Origin: Pseudaminobacter sp047739745
Lineage (GTDB): Bacteria; Pseudomonadota; Alphaproteobacteria; Rhizobiales; Rhizobiaceae
NCBI RefSeq assembly: GCF_047739745.1
Contig: NZ_JBLLVA010000018.1
Location: 38,119-102,118 of the forward strand
Direction: 5' to 3'
Length of the DNA stretch: 64,000 nucleotides
Shown here: one piece after another, positions 1 to 7,908 of the stretch
How the letters are laid out: each line of letters opens with the position of its first letter
Numbering within the stretch: position 1 is the stretch's first letter
The notes under the pieces: model-generated
Database searches by the model: none
What the model saw: the letters and a program-made list of their open reading frames with translations, nothing else
What the model was told of the DNA's origin: nothing
Made by a program: the position numbers and the translations under genes

Positions 1-526
1 GCGTGTGCAGGCCGGATATGCCCGCCGCCTCTTCGAGCAACGCCCGGCGTGCCTGCGGCTTGGCCTGGATGAGTTCGCCGATGCGCCCCTGGCCGACCAT
101 GGAGGGCGAGCGCGCGCCGGTCGACTGGTCGGCAAACAGAAGCTGTACGTCCTTGGCGCGCGCTTCCTTGCCGTTGATGCGATAGACCGAGCCCGCTTCG
201 CGCTCGATGCGGCGCGACACCTGCAGTTCGTCGGCATCGTTAAAGGCGGCGGGGGCGGTGCGATCGCTATTGTCGAGGAAAAGCGTGACTTCGGCCGTGT
301 TGCGGGCCGGCCGCGTGCCCGATCCGGAGAAGATCACGTCGTCCATGCCCGAGGCGCGCATGTTCTTGTATGAGCTTTCGCCCATCACCCAGCGCAACGC
401 CTCGACCAAGTTGGACTTGCCGCAGCCATTCGGCCCGACCACGCCGGTCAGGCCACGTTCGATGACGAACTCGCCGGGCTCGACAAAGGACTTGAAGCCG
501 AGCAGGCGAAGACGGGAAAATTTCAT
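1..526 (-). CDS. smc: Chromosome segregation protein SMC, N-terminal part (runs off the left edge)
   Basis: Only the first 175 codons are present. The start codon is at 526-524 and the gene continues beyond position 1. The protein opens with MKFSRLRLLGFKSF and carries the ABC-type Walker A motif GPNGCGKS at residues 31-38, followed by the SMC signature region ALRWVMGE. SMC forms the ATP-driven core of the bacterial condensin complex, which folds and separates chromosomes. It lies 60 bp downstream of the DsbA-like gene on the same strand, so the two are probably co-transcribed. The coiled coil, hinge and C-terminal Walker B half are outside the window. Confidence 0.95.
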   Translation of the reverse strand, partial: MKFSRLRLLGFKSFVEPGEFVIERGLTGVVGPNGCGKSNLVEALRWVMGESSYKNMRASGMDDVIFSGSGTRPARNTAEVTLFLDNSDRTAPAAFNDADELQVSRRIEREAGSVYRINGKEARAKDVQLLFADQSTGARSPSMVGQGRIGELIQAKPQARRALLEEAAGISGLHT

Positions 527-586
527 GGGCGCAATTCCGCGCCCGCAGGCGCGCGAAGACGCCTGCGGCCCGGCCTCGCCGGGACG

Positions 587-1300
587 TCAGAGCATGCCGT
601 CGATAATCGCCGACATTTCCTCAATAGTCCGCGCCCCTTTGTACATATTGCCGTTGATGAAGAAGGTCGGGGTGGAGTCGACCCCGAAATCCTCCGCGCC
701 ACGCTTTTGTACAGCCCTGACATCGTCCAGAAGTTTCTGGTCCGTCAAGCAGGCCTCGAAGGACTCCTGTGAAAAACCCGCCATCTTGGAGATTTGCAGC
801 AGTGCGTCCTTGGCGTTTTGCACACCGGCCCAATTATCCTGCTGCTTGAACAGCACGTCGATCATCGGGAAATAGTTGTCCTTGGCGCAGCGAGCCAGCA
901 TGAAGCCAGCCTCGGCGCGTGGATCGAAGGGGAATTCACGGAACACCAACCGCACCTTGCCGGTGTCGATATACTTCTTCTTCAGCTCCGGAAACGTCGT
1001 CTCGTGGAAATGCGCGCAGTGGCCGCAGGTCATCGACGCATATTCGACGATGGTGACGGGCGCGTCGTCCTTGCCGAGGCTCTTTTCAGGCAGCGCGCCC
1101 GGCTCGAGCAGTTTGGCCATGTCCACGGTGCCCTGCGGCTCGGGTGCCGATGCAGCAGGGGCGGCCGGCGCCGTCGTGCTTTCCTGCGCTACGGCCTCAT
1201 TGCCGGAATCGCTGCATGAAGCAAGCACAACCGCTGCGGGAAGAAGCGCCATCGAAGCGAGAACGGTTCTGCGTGGAATGGAACGGATCATACGAATCAC
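587..1300 (-). CDS. DsbA-family thiol oxidoreductase, lipoprotein-type signal
   Basis: This 237-residue periplasmic thioredoxin-fold protein has a hydrophobic N-terminal segment ending in a lipobox-like LASC (Cys29). An Ala/Pro-rich linker (about 38-57) follows, then a DsbA domain with active-site CGHC at 92-95 and the cis-proline loop TPTF near 210-213. The family oxidises or isomerises disulfides in exported proteins, and CxHC single-domain forms of this size are common in Rhizobiales. It lies between the DUF721 gene and smc on the same strand. Whether Cys29 is lipidated, or the leader is cut by signal peptidase I, cannot be decided from sequence. An earlier in-frame ATG is only three codons from the second (MIRMIR), so the start is slightly uncertain. 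Confidence 0.9.
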   Translation of the reverse strand: MIRMIRSIPRRTVLASMALLPAAVVLASCSDSGNEAVAQESTTAPAAPAASAPEPQGTVDMAKLLEPGALPEKSLGKDDAPVTIVEYASMTCGHCAHFHETTFPELKKKYIDTGKVRLVFREFPFDPRAEAGFMLARCAKDNYFPMIDVLFKQQDNWAGVQNAKDALLQISKMAGFSQESFEACLTDQKLLDDVRAVQKRGAEDFGVDSTPTFFINGNMYKGARTIEEMSAIIDGML

Positions 1301-1432
1301 CTGCCTGACAATGTATTGTGCGACGTTTAATCAAGAAAAAGCGAGAGTTGGCGCGAAATAAGGCATCCTTTCGCGCAATCCAACCGCCATTGCCTGCAAC
1401 TGCGTTCACGAAAGCGAGAGTTCAGGGCCGAC

Positions 1433-1933
1433 TTAGCGCTTCTTCATGCCGATGATGGTCGCGCCAAGCCGCTCCAGCGATGCCCGCAAGGCGTCATCCT
1501 CGACTTGACCGACCACGCTGGAGAGTTTCGCCTGCTCCTTCGCGTCGAGCGATCTGGGGCGCGGCCTGGGCGGCGGCGCATCGCCGAGCATCGGCTTCTG
1601 CACGATGCGGATGCGACCGATGGCGGTGAAACCCAGAAATGCGTTGACCCGGCCGATGATCTCGGCCGTCTCGTGCTGAAGGTGAAGGGCGGCCATGCCC
1701 TCGCAGGCGATCACCAGCGTTGCGGGCTGGAACGGATCGTCTTCATGCAGGCGGCGCGGCCATTGAATCTTTTCCGGCCGCGTGTGGCGTGCCAGCCGAG
1801 GGCCGACGATCTCCTCCCATGACTGCACAAGCCCGACCGAAATGCCGGCGCGCTTGCGCAAAACCGGATCGAGAATCTCGCTGGCGAGATCGCTGACCGG
1901 AACGGGATTGCCGCGACGGCTTTTCCCTGCCAT
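1433..1933 (-). CDS. DUF721 / DciA-like protein
   Basis: This 166-residue basic protein begins MAGKSRRGNPVPVSDLASEILDP and has the DUF721 core (about 20-110) with the conserved SWEEIVGPRLARHTRP stretch. DUF721 includes DciA, the ancestral loader/partner of replicative helicase DnaB in bacteria lacking DnaC. The alphaproteobacterial branch is divergent, so the replication role is inferred from family membership. The C-terminal third is Pro/Arg-rich and probably disordered. It is divergent from mutY with a 53-bp gap, and upstream of the dsbA-like gene on the same strand after a 132-bp gap. Confidence 0.8.
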   Translation of the reverse strand: MAGKSRRGNPVPVSDLASEILDPVLRKRAGISVGLVQSWEEIVGPRLARHTRPEKIQWPRRLHEDDPFQPATLVIACEGMAALHLQHETAEIIGRVNAFLGFTAIGRIRIVQKPMLGDAPPPRPRPRSLDAKEQAKLSSVVGQVEDDALRASLERLGATIIGMKKR

Positions 1934-1986
1934 GTGCGTTCTCCAGACAATATCGCACCCAAGGGCACAGGCGCATCAACCGATCA

Positions 1987-3117
1987 ATGGCATCACCCGA
2001 ACCTAGTCGCAAGAGCGCGCACCCGCCGCTTCCCGATATCGCGACCCATCTTCTCGACTGGTACGATGCCAATCATCGCGACCTGCCGTGGCGCGTACCG
2101 CCGCGCCACATCGCCGCCGGCAGAAAGCCCAATCCCTATCATGTCTGGCTGTCGGAAATCATGCTCCAGCAAACGACGGTCGAGGCGGTGAAACCCTATT
2201 TCCGCGCATTTCTGGAGCGGTGGCCCGATGTGAAGGCGCTCGCGGCCGCTGACACCGAGGATGTCATGAAGGCGTGGGCGGGACTTGGCTATTATTCCCG
2301 CGCCCGCAAACTGAAAGCCTGCGCCGATCTGGTAGCGTCGGGCTCGGGTGAGTTCCCGGCTACGGAAAAAGAGCTGCTCCAACTGCCCGGTGTCGGCCCC
2401 TATACGGCGGCAGCGATCGCAGCAATCGCCTTCGATCGTCCGGCGGCAGTCATGGACGGAAATGTCGAGCGCGTCATGTCGCGACTGTTCGCCATCGCCA
2501 CGCCGCTGCCGGAGGCGAAACCGGAAATCCGGTCGCGGTTGACGACGCTGGTACCCGAGCAGCGTCCCGGAGACTTCGCGCAAGCCATGATGGACCTCGG
2601 CGCGACTATCTGCACGCCGCGCCGCCCACGCTGCATGCTTTGCCCACTGCGCGCTGATTGCCTGGTGTTGGGCAATGGCGACCCCGAGCTTTATCCGGTG
2701 CGGGCGCCCAAGCCTGAAAAGCCTTCGCGCCGAGGGGCGGCCTTTGTCGCCGTAACGCCGGATGGCGCGGTCCTGCTGCGCAAGCGTCCGGAAAAGGGCC
2801 TGCTCGGCGGCATGAGCGAAGTACCGACAACGGCATGGACGGCTCGCATCGACGGCGACACCGGCCCCGACGCCGCACCCTTCCCCGCCGATTGGCGCAA
2901 AGTCGGCCACATCTCGCATGTTTTCACGCATTTCGCGCTCGATCTAGCAGTTTACCGTGCGGCCGTGGAATTCGAAGCCGCCCCGGCCGGTCACTTTTGG
3001 GCCTCGGCCGGCAACCTGCACGGCGAGGCGCTGCCGACCGTCATGAAAAAGGCAATCGAAGCGGCAATACCGGGTTCGACCCGCAAGCCGACATCCATTC
3101 ACAAGAGATCGACATGA
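1987..3117 (+). CDS. mutY: A/G-specific adenine DNA glycosylase MutY
   Basis: This 376-residue base-excision repair enzyme removes adenine mispaired with 8-oxoguanine. The HhH-GPD domain has the catalytic Glu in SEIMLQQT (Glu57), the helix-hairpin-helix LPGVGPYTAAA (about 133-143) and the catalytic Asp in VMDGNV (Asp157). The four iron-sulfur cysteines C209-x6-C216-x2-C219-x5-C225 follow. The C-terminal NUDIX-like domain (from about 245) reads 8-oxoG, and the FTHFALDLAVY segment is typical. All key residues are present and the length is normal. The stop codon overlaps the start of the next gene by 4 bp (ATGA), implying translational coupling to the HAD phosphatase. Confidence 0.96.
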   Translation: MASPEPSRKSAHPPLPDIATHLLDWYDANHRDLPWRVPPRHIAAGRKPNPYHVWLSEIMLQQTTVEAVKPYFRAFLERWPDVKALAAADTEDVMKAWAGLGYYSRARKLKACADLVASGSGEFPATEKELLQLPGVGPYTAAAIAAIAFDRPAAVMDGNVERVMSRLFAIATPLPEAKPEIRSRLTTLVPEQRPGDFAQAMMDLGATICTPRRPRCMLCPLRADCLVLGNGDPELYPVRAPKPEKPSRRGAAFVAVTPDGAVLLRKRPEKGLLGGMSEVPTTAWTARIDGDTGPDAAPFPADWRKVGHISHVFTHFALDLAVYRAAVEFEAAPAGHFWASAGNLHGEALPTVMKKAIEAAIPGSTRKPTSIHKRST

Positions 3118-3725
3118 ACGAAATCCGCCACATCGTCTTCGACATCGGCAGGGTGCTCATCCATTACGACCCCGACCTGCCGTTCAGCCGGCTGATTCCT
3201 GACAATACAGAGCGGAGTTGGTTCCTTGAGAATGTCTGCACGGCGGAATGGAACATCGAACAGGACCGCGGGCGCAGTTGGCGGGAAGCCGAGGACCTGC
3301 TGATTGCGCTGCATCCGGATCATGCCGAGAACATCCGCAACTTCCGCCGCTATTGGCACGAGATGGTGCCGCACGCCTATGACGACAGCGTCGCCATCAT
3401 GGAAACGCTGATCGACAAGGGGCATGACGTGACGATGCTGACGAATTTCGCCTCTGATACATTCGCCGATGCCAGGCGGCGCTTTCCCTTCCTCAACCGT
3501 CCGCGTGGCGTCACGGTGTCGGCAGACATCGGGATGATCAAGCCGGACCGGGGCATTTACGAGCACCACGCCGCAAGCTTCGGCCTCGCCCCCGAAGCAA
3601 CGCTTTTCATCGACGACAGTCAGAAGAATGTCGATGGCGCCAAGGCGGCGGGCTGGCATGCCGTTCTGTTCCAGAATGCCAAAACGCTCGAGGCGGACCT
3701 CGAGCGTTTCGGGATCAGCCGGTGA
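3114..3725 (+). CDS. HAD-superfamily phosphatase (YihX-like)
   Basis: The gene encodes 203 residues. I chose the start at 3114 because its ATGA overlaps the mutY stop and the HAD fold begins immediately (VFDIGRVLIHYD). The catalytic Asp lies in FDIG, with Gly at the usual second-Asp position as in the YihX/epoxide-hydrolase-like subgroup. The motif III lysine is in MIKPDRGIYE and motif IV is FIDDSQKNV. The family hydrolyses small phosphorylated metabolites, and the substrate cannot be read from sequence. Coupling to mutY is positional and does not prove a repair role. Confidence 0.85.
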   Translation: MNEIRHIVFDIGRVLIHYDPDLPFSRLIPDNTERSWFLENVCTAEWNIEQDRGRSWREAEDLLIALHPDHAENIRNFRRYWHEMVPHAYDDSVAIMETLIDKGHDVTMLTNFASDTFADARRRFPFLNRPRGVTVSADIGMIKPDRGIYEHHAASFGLAPEATLFIDDSQKNVDGAKAAGWHAVLFQNAKTLEADLERFGISR

Positions 3726-3753
3726 CTGGAAGCCGGCTCATCGGTGAACTCTG

Positions 3754-3798
3754 GCATGACCCCCGAAAAAGTCGCGGACTTTTTGGGCAGGATCATGC
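3754..3798. repeat. Interspersed palindromic repeat between converging genes
   Basis: GCATGA ... TCATGC ends flank an inner hairpin whose arms are AAAAAGTC and GACTTTTT around a GCG loop. It sits in the 89-bp gap between the converging HAD gene and ccrM. It resembles a short intergenic palindrome that I recall as common in Mesorhizobium-type genomes (recall, not checked). The T-run inside the arm could also let it act as a bidirectional terminator. No second copy was seen in this window. Confidence 0.5.
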
Positions 3799-3814
3799 GC
3801 TGAAGAACAATCTT

Positions 3815-4948
3815 TCAGCCGCCGGCGCGCTCCATGCCAAGACGCGCGATACGGCGTAGCTCGTCTATCTGCATCAGCCCGCCGTTGCGCTCATAGTGCC
3901 AGAAGGTCCAGCCATTGCAGGCCTCCAGCCCTTGCACCTGTGCGCCGACGCGGTGGATGGAGCCAGCCGTTTCGCCCACGGCAAGCGTGCCGTCGGCACG
4001 CACCTTGGCGGCCCAGCGCCGCTTGGCATCGTAAAGAGTGGTCCCCGGCTTCATCATCCCGGTATCGATGAGATTGACGAAAGCGACGCGCGGCTCGGCG
4101 CGCTTGCCCGAAAGCACCGTCAATTCCGCGTCGCCCAGCGGCCTCACGGCGGCGATCCGCTCATTGGCGGCGTCGATATAGGCCTGCTCGCGCTCGATGC
4201 CGACGAAGTGACGGCCGAGACGCTTTGCAACCGCTCCCGTCGTGCCTGAGCCGAAGAAAGGATCGAGCACCACATCGCCCGGTCTGGTCGATGCCATCAT
4301 GATGCGGGCAAGCAGTGCCTCCGGCTTCTGGGTGGGATGCAGCTTTTCACCATCGTCGTTCTTCAGTCGCTCGGCGCCGGTGCAAATCGGAAACAGCCAG
4401 TCAGAACGCATCTGTACGTCGTCATTGGCCGCCTTCAGCGAGTCATAGTTGAAGGTGTAGCCCTTCGAGGACTGGTCGCGCGACGCCCAGATCAGCGTTT
4501 CGTGCGCGTTCTGGAAGCGGCGCCCCCGGAAATTCGGCATCGGATTGGTCTTGCGCCAGACGATATCGTTCAGGATCCAGAAGCCGAGATCCTGCATCGA
4601 AGCGCCGACGCGGAAGATGTTGTGATAAGAGCCGATCACCCAGATCGTGCCGTTCGGCTTCAGCACCCGGCGAGCCGCCAGGAGCCAGGCTCGGGTGAAG
4701 GCATCATAGGCCGCGAAACTGTCAAACTGGTCCCAGGCGTCGTCAACCGCGTCGACCTTCGACTGGTCGGGTCGGTGCAGGTCGCCGTTAAGCTGGAGGT
4801 TGTAGGGCGGATCGGCGAAGATCACGTCGACCGACTTCTCCGGCAGCTTTTCGAGCGCCGCCACGCAGTCGCCTTTCAGGATCGTGTCGAGCCATTCGGC
4901 TTGTTGCGGCAGGGGGGAGAGATCGGCAAGAGCACGCACGGCTGACAT
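3815..4948 (-). CDS. ccrM: Cell-cycle-regulated adenine-N6 methyltransferase CcrM (GANTC)
   Basis: This 377-residue beta-class N6-adenine methyltransferase has the catalytic DPPY at 46-49, the SAM motif FFGSGTTG at 231-238 and HPTQKPEALL just before it. The extra C-terminal domain (about 270-360, containing GTTLYDAKRRWAAKV) is typical of CcrM/M.SmeI/M.BabI rather than restriction-system enzymes. CcrM methylates GANTC late in the alphaproteobacterial cell cycle and is an orphan enzyme. No endonuclease gene is adjacent, in line with that. The gene converges with the HAD gene. Its 5' flank (4949-5115) is shared with the rightward HAD gene at 5116. Confidence 0.95.
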   Translation of the reverse strand: MSAVRALADLSPLPQQAEWLDTILKGDCVAALEKLPEKSVDVIFADPPYNLQLNGDLHRPDQSKVDAVDDAWDQFDSFAAYDAFTRAWLLAARRVLKPNGTIWVIGSYHNIFRVGASMQDLGFWILNDIVWRKTNPMPNFRGRRFQNAHETLIWASRDQSSKGYTFNYDSLKAANDDVQMRSDWLFPICTGAERLKNDDGEKLHPTQKPEALLARIMMASTRPGDVVLDPFFGSGTTGAVAKRLGRHFVGIEREQAYIDAANERIAAVRPLGDAELTVLSGKRAEPRVAFVNLIDTGMMKPGTTLYDAKRRWAAKVRADGTLAVGETAGSIHRVGAQVQGLEACNGWTFWHYERNGGLMQIDELRRIARLGMERAGG

Positions 4949-5115
4949 TCTGATACCCGGATCACGCGTTACTGTTTTACTTCCCGTTATGGTTACCCAT
5001 CAGCGTAAATTTTTAATGAAGCGAGCCCGGGATTTGCCGTGGCAAGCCTCATGGTGTATGCCCCGCGGCGAATGCCGACCACCGATGGCGGCCTCCTTCC
5101 CCTTTCCGGAGCATC

Positions 5116-5805
5116 ATGACCCAGCCTGAACTCGTCATTTTCGATTGCGACGGCGTGCTCGTCGATTCAGAAATCATCGCCGCGCGGGTGGAAGCCGATC
5201 TTTTGACCGAGGCAGGCTTTCCGATCACCGCCGGCGAGCTTGCCGAGAGCTATGCCGGACTGACCTTCACCGATATTCTGCTGCGCATCGAGGAGCAGGC
5301 GAAAATCCCCCTCCAGGCGTCGCTCATCAGCCAGGCTGAAGCACTTGTCGACCGGCGGCTGATGAACGAAGTTCGGGCGATCGAGGGTGCATATGAGGCG
5401 GCGGCCGGTGTCACCGTCAAGCGTTGCATCTGCTCCAATTCGAACAGCCTGCGCCTGGAAATGATGCTCGGCAGGACCAATCTGCTGCCGCTTTTTGCTG
5501 GCCGCCTCTTTTCCTCGCTGGAGACGCCGTCAGCGAAACCGAAACCCGCTCCCGACGTGTTTGTCCATGCAGCGGCGACGCTTGGCGTGGAGCCGGCGCA
5601 CACCTTCGTGATCGAGGATTCGGTTCACGGGGTCACTGCTGCCAAGGCCGCCGGCATGCGGGTGATCGGCTTCACCGGCGCCTCGCACAGCTATCCGGGA
5701 CACGCCGATGTCCTGACCGAAGCCGGAGCCGAAACCGTCATCCGCCGCTGGGCGGATTTCCATGGCGTCCTGGCCGCATTGTCGGAGTGGTCGGAAGACG
5801 CGTGA
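5116..5805 (+). CDS. HAD-IA family phosphatase (phosphoglycolate / beta-phosphoglucomutase-like)
   Basis: The 229-residue protein has motif I FDCDGVLVDSE at 10-20, a helical cap domain, the motif III lysine in AKPKPAPDVF and motif IV VIEDSVHGVTAAKAAG. This is the Gph/CbbY/YieH-like HAD layout. It is cytosolic with no signal peptide, and the exact substrate is unknown. It ends 8 bp before the converging lipoprotein gene. Confidence 0.85.
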   Translation: MTQPELVIFDCDGVLVDSEIIAARVEADLLTEAGFPITAGELAESYAGLTFTDILLRIEEQAKIPLQASLISQAEALVDRRLMNEVRAIEGAYEAAAGVTVKRCICSNSNSLRLEMMLGRTNLLPLFAGRLFSSLETPSAKPKPAPDVFVHAAATLGVEPAHTFVIEDSVHGVTAAKAAGMRVIGFTGASHSYPGHADVLTEAGAETVIRRWADFHGVLAALSEWSEDA

Positions 5806-5813
5806 AAGAGACG

Positions 5814-6377
5814 TCACTTCTTCTTCGGCGGGCCTTCGTCATAGCCGGCATAAATGCGAATGTTCTGTTCGGCCGGGGTCGGGAAGGTCACGGCAGGGTC
5901 GTTGAAGACGAATTGTGTGGCAGCGGAGGAGCCTGCGACGGAAATCTGATAGTTGTGCAGCTTGGAGTAGAGCACCTCCTCGCCTCGCACCGCGACGACG
6001 CGGATCGGCATCGTGACATTGCCCTGCGCTCCGGCAGGACCCGGAACGACCTTGCCGGCGACTGCGACATTCAGGGTGATCATGCCGTCGGCATGGGTAC
6101 AACTGCGTGTGACATCGGTAATGGAGGCTTGATAAGCGACTTTGGAAGGATCGTCCTGGCCGCCCTTGGCATAGCTGTTGAAATAGGCTGTTCCTTCGCG
6201 CAGTGTCACCGGCGGACAATAAGCTCGAAGTTCGCTTTCAAGAACCTTTTCCTGCGTCGCCCCAGCGGGCTTGCCGGCGCCACCGGATTGGCAACCGGCA
6301 ATTGCAAGCGCAAGGCTGGAGACAGTCAAGACCGCACCGAAGCGGCCATTGAGCAAACGAAACGTCATATACGGCAC
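5814..6377 (-). CDS. Hypothetical lipoprotein
   Basis: The 187-residue protein has a hydrophobic leader ending in AIAGC, a good lipobox, so it is probably an outer- or inner-membrane-anchored lipoprotein. The mature part opens with a Gly/Ala-rich linker and contains two later cysteines (in AYCPP and RSCTH) that could pair. A segment on inter-strand-like repeats ends in FPTPAEQNIRIYAGYDEGPP and a lysine tail. I do not recognise a functional domain; similar small lipoproteins are common in Rhizobiales. An alternative start is the ATG three codons in (MTFRLL). It is divergent from thrC. Confidence 0.75.
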   Translation of the reverse strand: MPYMTFRLLNGRFGAVLTVSSLALAIAGCQSGGAGKPAGATQEKVLESELRAYCPPVTLREGTAYFNSYAKGGQDDPSKVAYQASITDVTRSCTHADGMITLNVAVAGKVVPGPAGAQGNVTMPIRVVAVRGEEVLYSKLHNYQISVAGSSAATQFVFNDPAVTFPTPAEQNIRIYAGYDEGPPKKK

Positions 6378-6490
6378 TTCCCTCTCGCAAAGCTGCTGCT
6401 GTATATCAACCCCGCGGCAGAAATGCGACTGACGGGATACAGTTTTTCACGGGACCCTGGGCTGAATGCAGGCTCCCTCACAATGAATGG

Positions 6491-7894
6491 ATGACGATGC
6501 GCTATGTCAGCACTCGCGGAGAGGCTCCCGCGCTTGGCTTTTCAGATTCGATCCTGGCGGGCCTGGCTCGCGACGGCGGCCTTTACATTCCGGACGAATG
6601 GCCCCGCTTCAGCGCGGACGAAATCCGCGCCATGCGGGGTCTCCCCTACCCCGATCTGGCGATACGCCTGCTGACACCGTACCTCGGCAATGAGATCGCA
6701 GCGCCGGCCTTCGAGCGCATCGTGCGCGAAGCTTACGCGACCTTCCGCCATGAGGCGGTCTGCCCGCTCGTACAGACCGGTTCGAACCGTTTCGTACTGG
6801 AGCTTTTCCACGGCCCGACGCTTGCCTTCAAGGACGTCGCCATGCAGTTGCTGGCCCGGCTGATGGATCATGTTTTAGCCGAGCGCGGGCAGCGCGCGAC
6901 GATCGCCGCCGCTACCTCCGGCGACACCGGGGGCGCGGCTATCGACGCCTTTGCCGGACGCGACCGCACCGACATGTTCGTGCTGTTTCCGCATGGGCGG
7001 GTGTCGCCCGTGCAGCAACGGCAGATGACGACGCCGACCGCCTCGAACGTGCATGCACTCGCCATCGAAGGCAATTTCGACGACTGCCAGGGCCTGGTCA
7101 AAGACATGTTCAACGACCATGCCTTCCGCGACCGCGTGGCGCTTTCGGGCGTGAATTCGATCAACTGGGCCCGCATCATGGCCCAAATCGTCTATTATTT
7201 CTCGTCTTCACTCTCGCTTGGCGCGCCGGACCGGCCAGTATCGTTTACGGTTCCAACCGGGAATTTCGGCGACATCCTCGCCGGCTATGCCGCCAAGCGC
7301 ATGGGCCTGCCGATCGAGCGGCTGGTGATCGCCACCAATGACAACGACATTCTGGCGCGCACTCTGGAGACCGGCGAATACCGCACCAGCGGCGTCGTCG
7401 TCACCACCTCGCCGTCGATGGACATTCAGGTCTCGTCGAATTTCGAGCGCCTTTTGTTCGAGGCCAGCGAGCGCGATGCGGCCGCGGTGCGCCGCTACAT
7501 GGCTGGGCTCAAGCAATCCGGCGCGTTTTCCATCGAGCCGCCGGCGCTTGGCCGAATCCGCGAGGAATTCGACGCCGGCCGCGCCACGATGGACGAAACC
7601 GCGCGGACGATCCGCGACACGCTGGCGGCGAGTTCCTATCTGCTCGACCCCCACACCGCCACAGCCATGCACGTCGCCGAACGCCATGCGCAGACCGGCG
7701 TGCCCATGATCGTTCTGGCGACCGCGCATCCGGCAAAATTCCCGCAAGCGGTCGAAGAAGCCAGCGGCGTGCGGCCGGCTTTGCCTTCCTGGCTTGCGCA
7801 GATCATGGAAAAGGAAGAGAAATACACGGTACTTCCATCCGAATTGAAAATGGTGGAAGATCATGTCGCGCGCCACGCGCGGGCGACGCGTTAG
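6491..7894 (+). CDS. thrC: Threonine synthase
   Basis: The enzyme (467 residues) is PLP-dependent and converts O-phosphohomoserine to threonine. The N-terminus RYVSTRGEAP is diagnostic, the PLP lysine is Lys114 in LAFKDVAMQ and the phosphate-binding loop is ATSGDTGGAAI. The length matches the long class II (E. coli/yeast-type) family. The start could equally be the ATG at 6497, two codons later, which gives the canonical MRYVSTRG opening. It lies 14 bp upstream of the M16 peptidase gene, so an operon is likely. The partner homoserine kinase is at 15335-16297. Confidence 0.95.
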   Translation: MTMRYVSTRGEAPALGFSDSILAGLARDGGLYIPDEWPRFSADEIRAMRGLPYPDLAIRLLTPYLGNEIAAPAFERIVREAYATFRHEAVCPLVQTGSNRFVLELFHGPTLAFKDVAMQLLARLMDHVLAERGQRATIAAATSGDTGGAAIDAFAGRDRTDMFVLFPHGRVSPVQQRQMTTPTASNVHALAIEGNFDDCQGLVKDMFNDHAFRDRVALSGVNSINWARIMAQIVYYFSSSLSLGAPDRPVSFTVPTGNFGDILAGYAAKRMGLPIERLVIATNDNDILARTLETGEYRTSGVVVTTSPSMDIQVSSNFERLLFEASERDAAAVRRYMAGLKQSGAFSIEPPALGRIREEFDAGRATMDETARTIRDTLAASSYLLDPHTATAMHVAERHAQTGVPMIVLATAHPAKFPQAVEEASGVRPALPSWLAQIMEKEEKYTVLPSELKMVEDHVARHARATR

Positions 7895-7908
7895 GGAGTA
7901 GTATCTAT

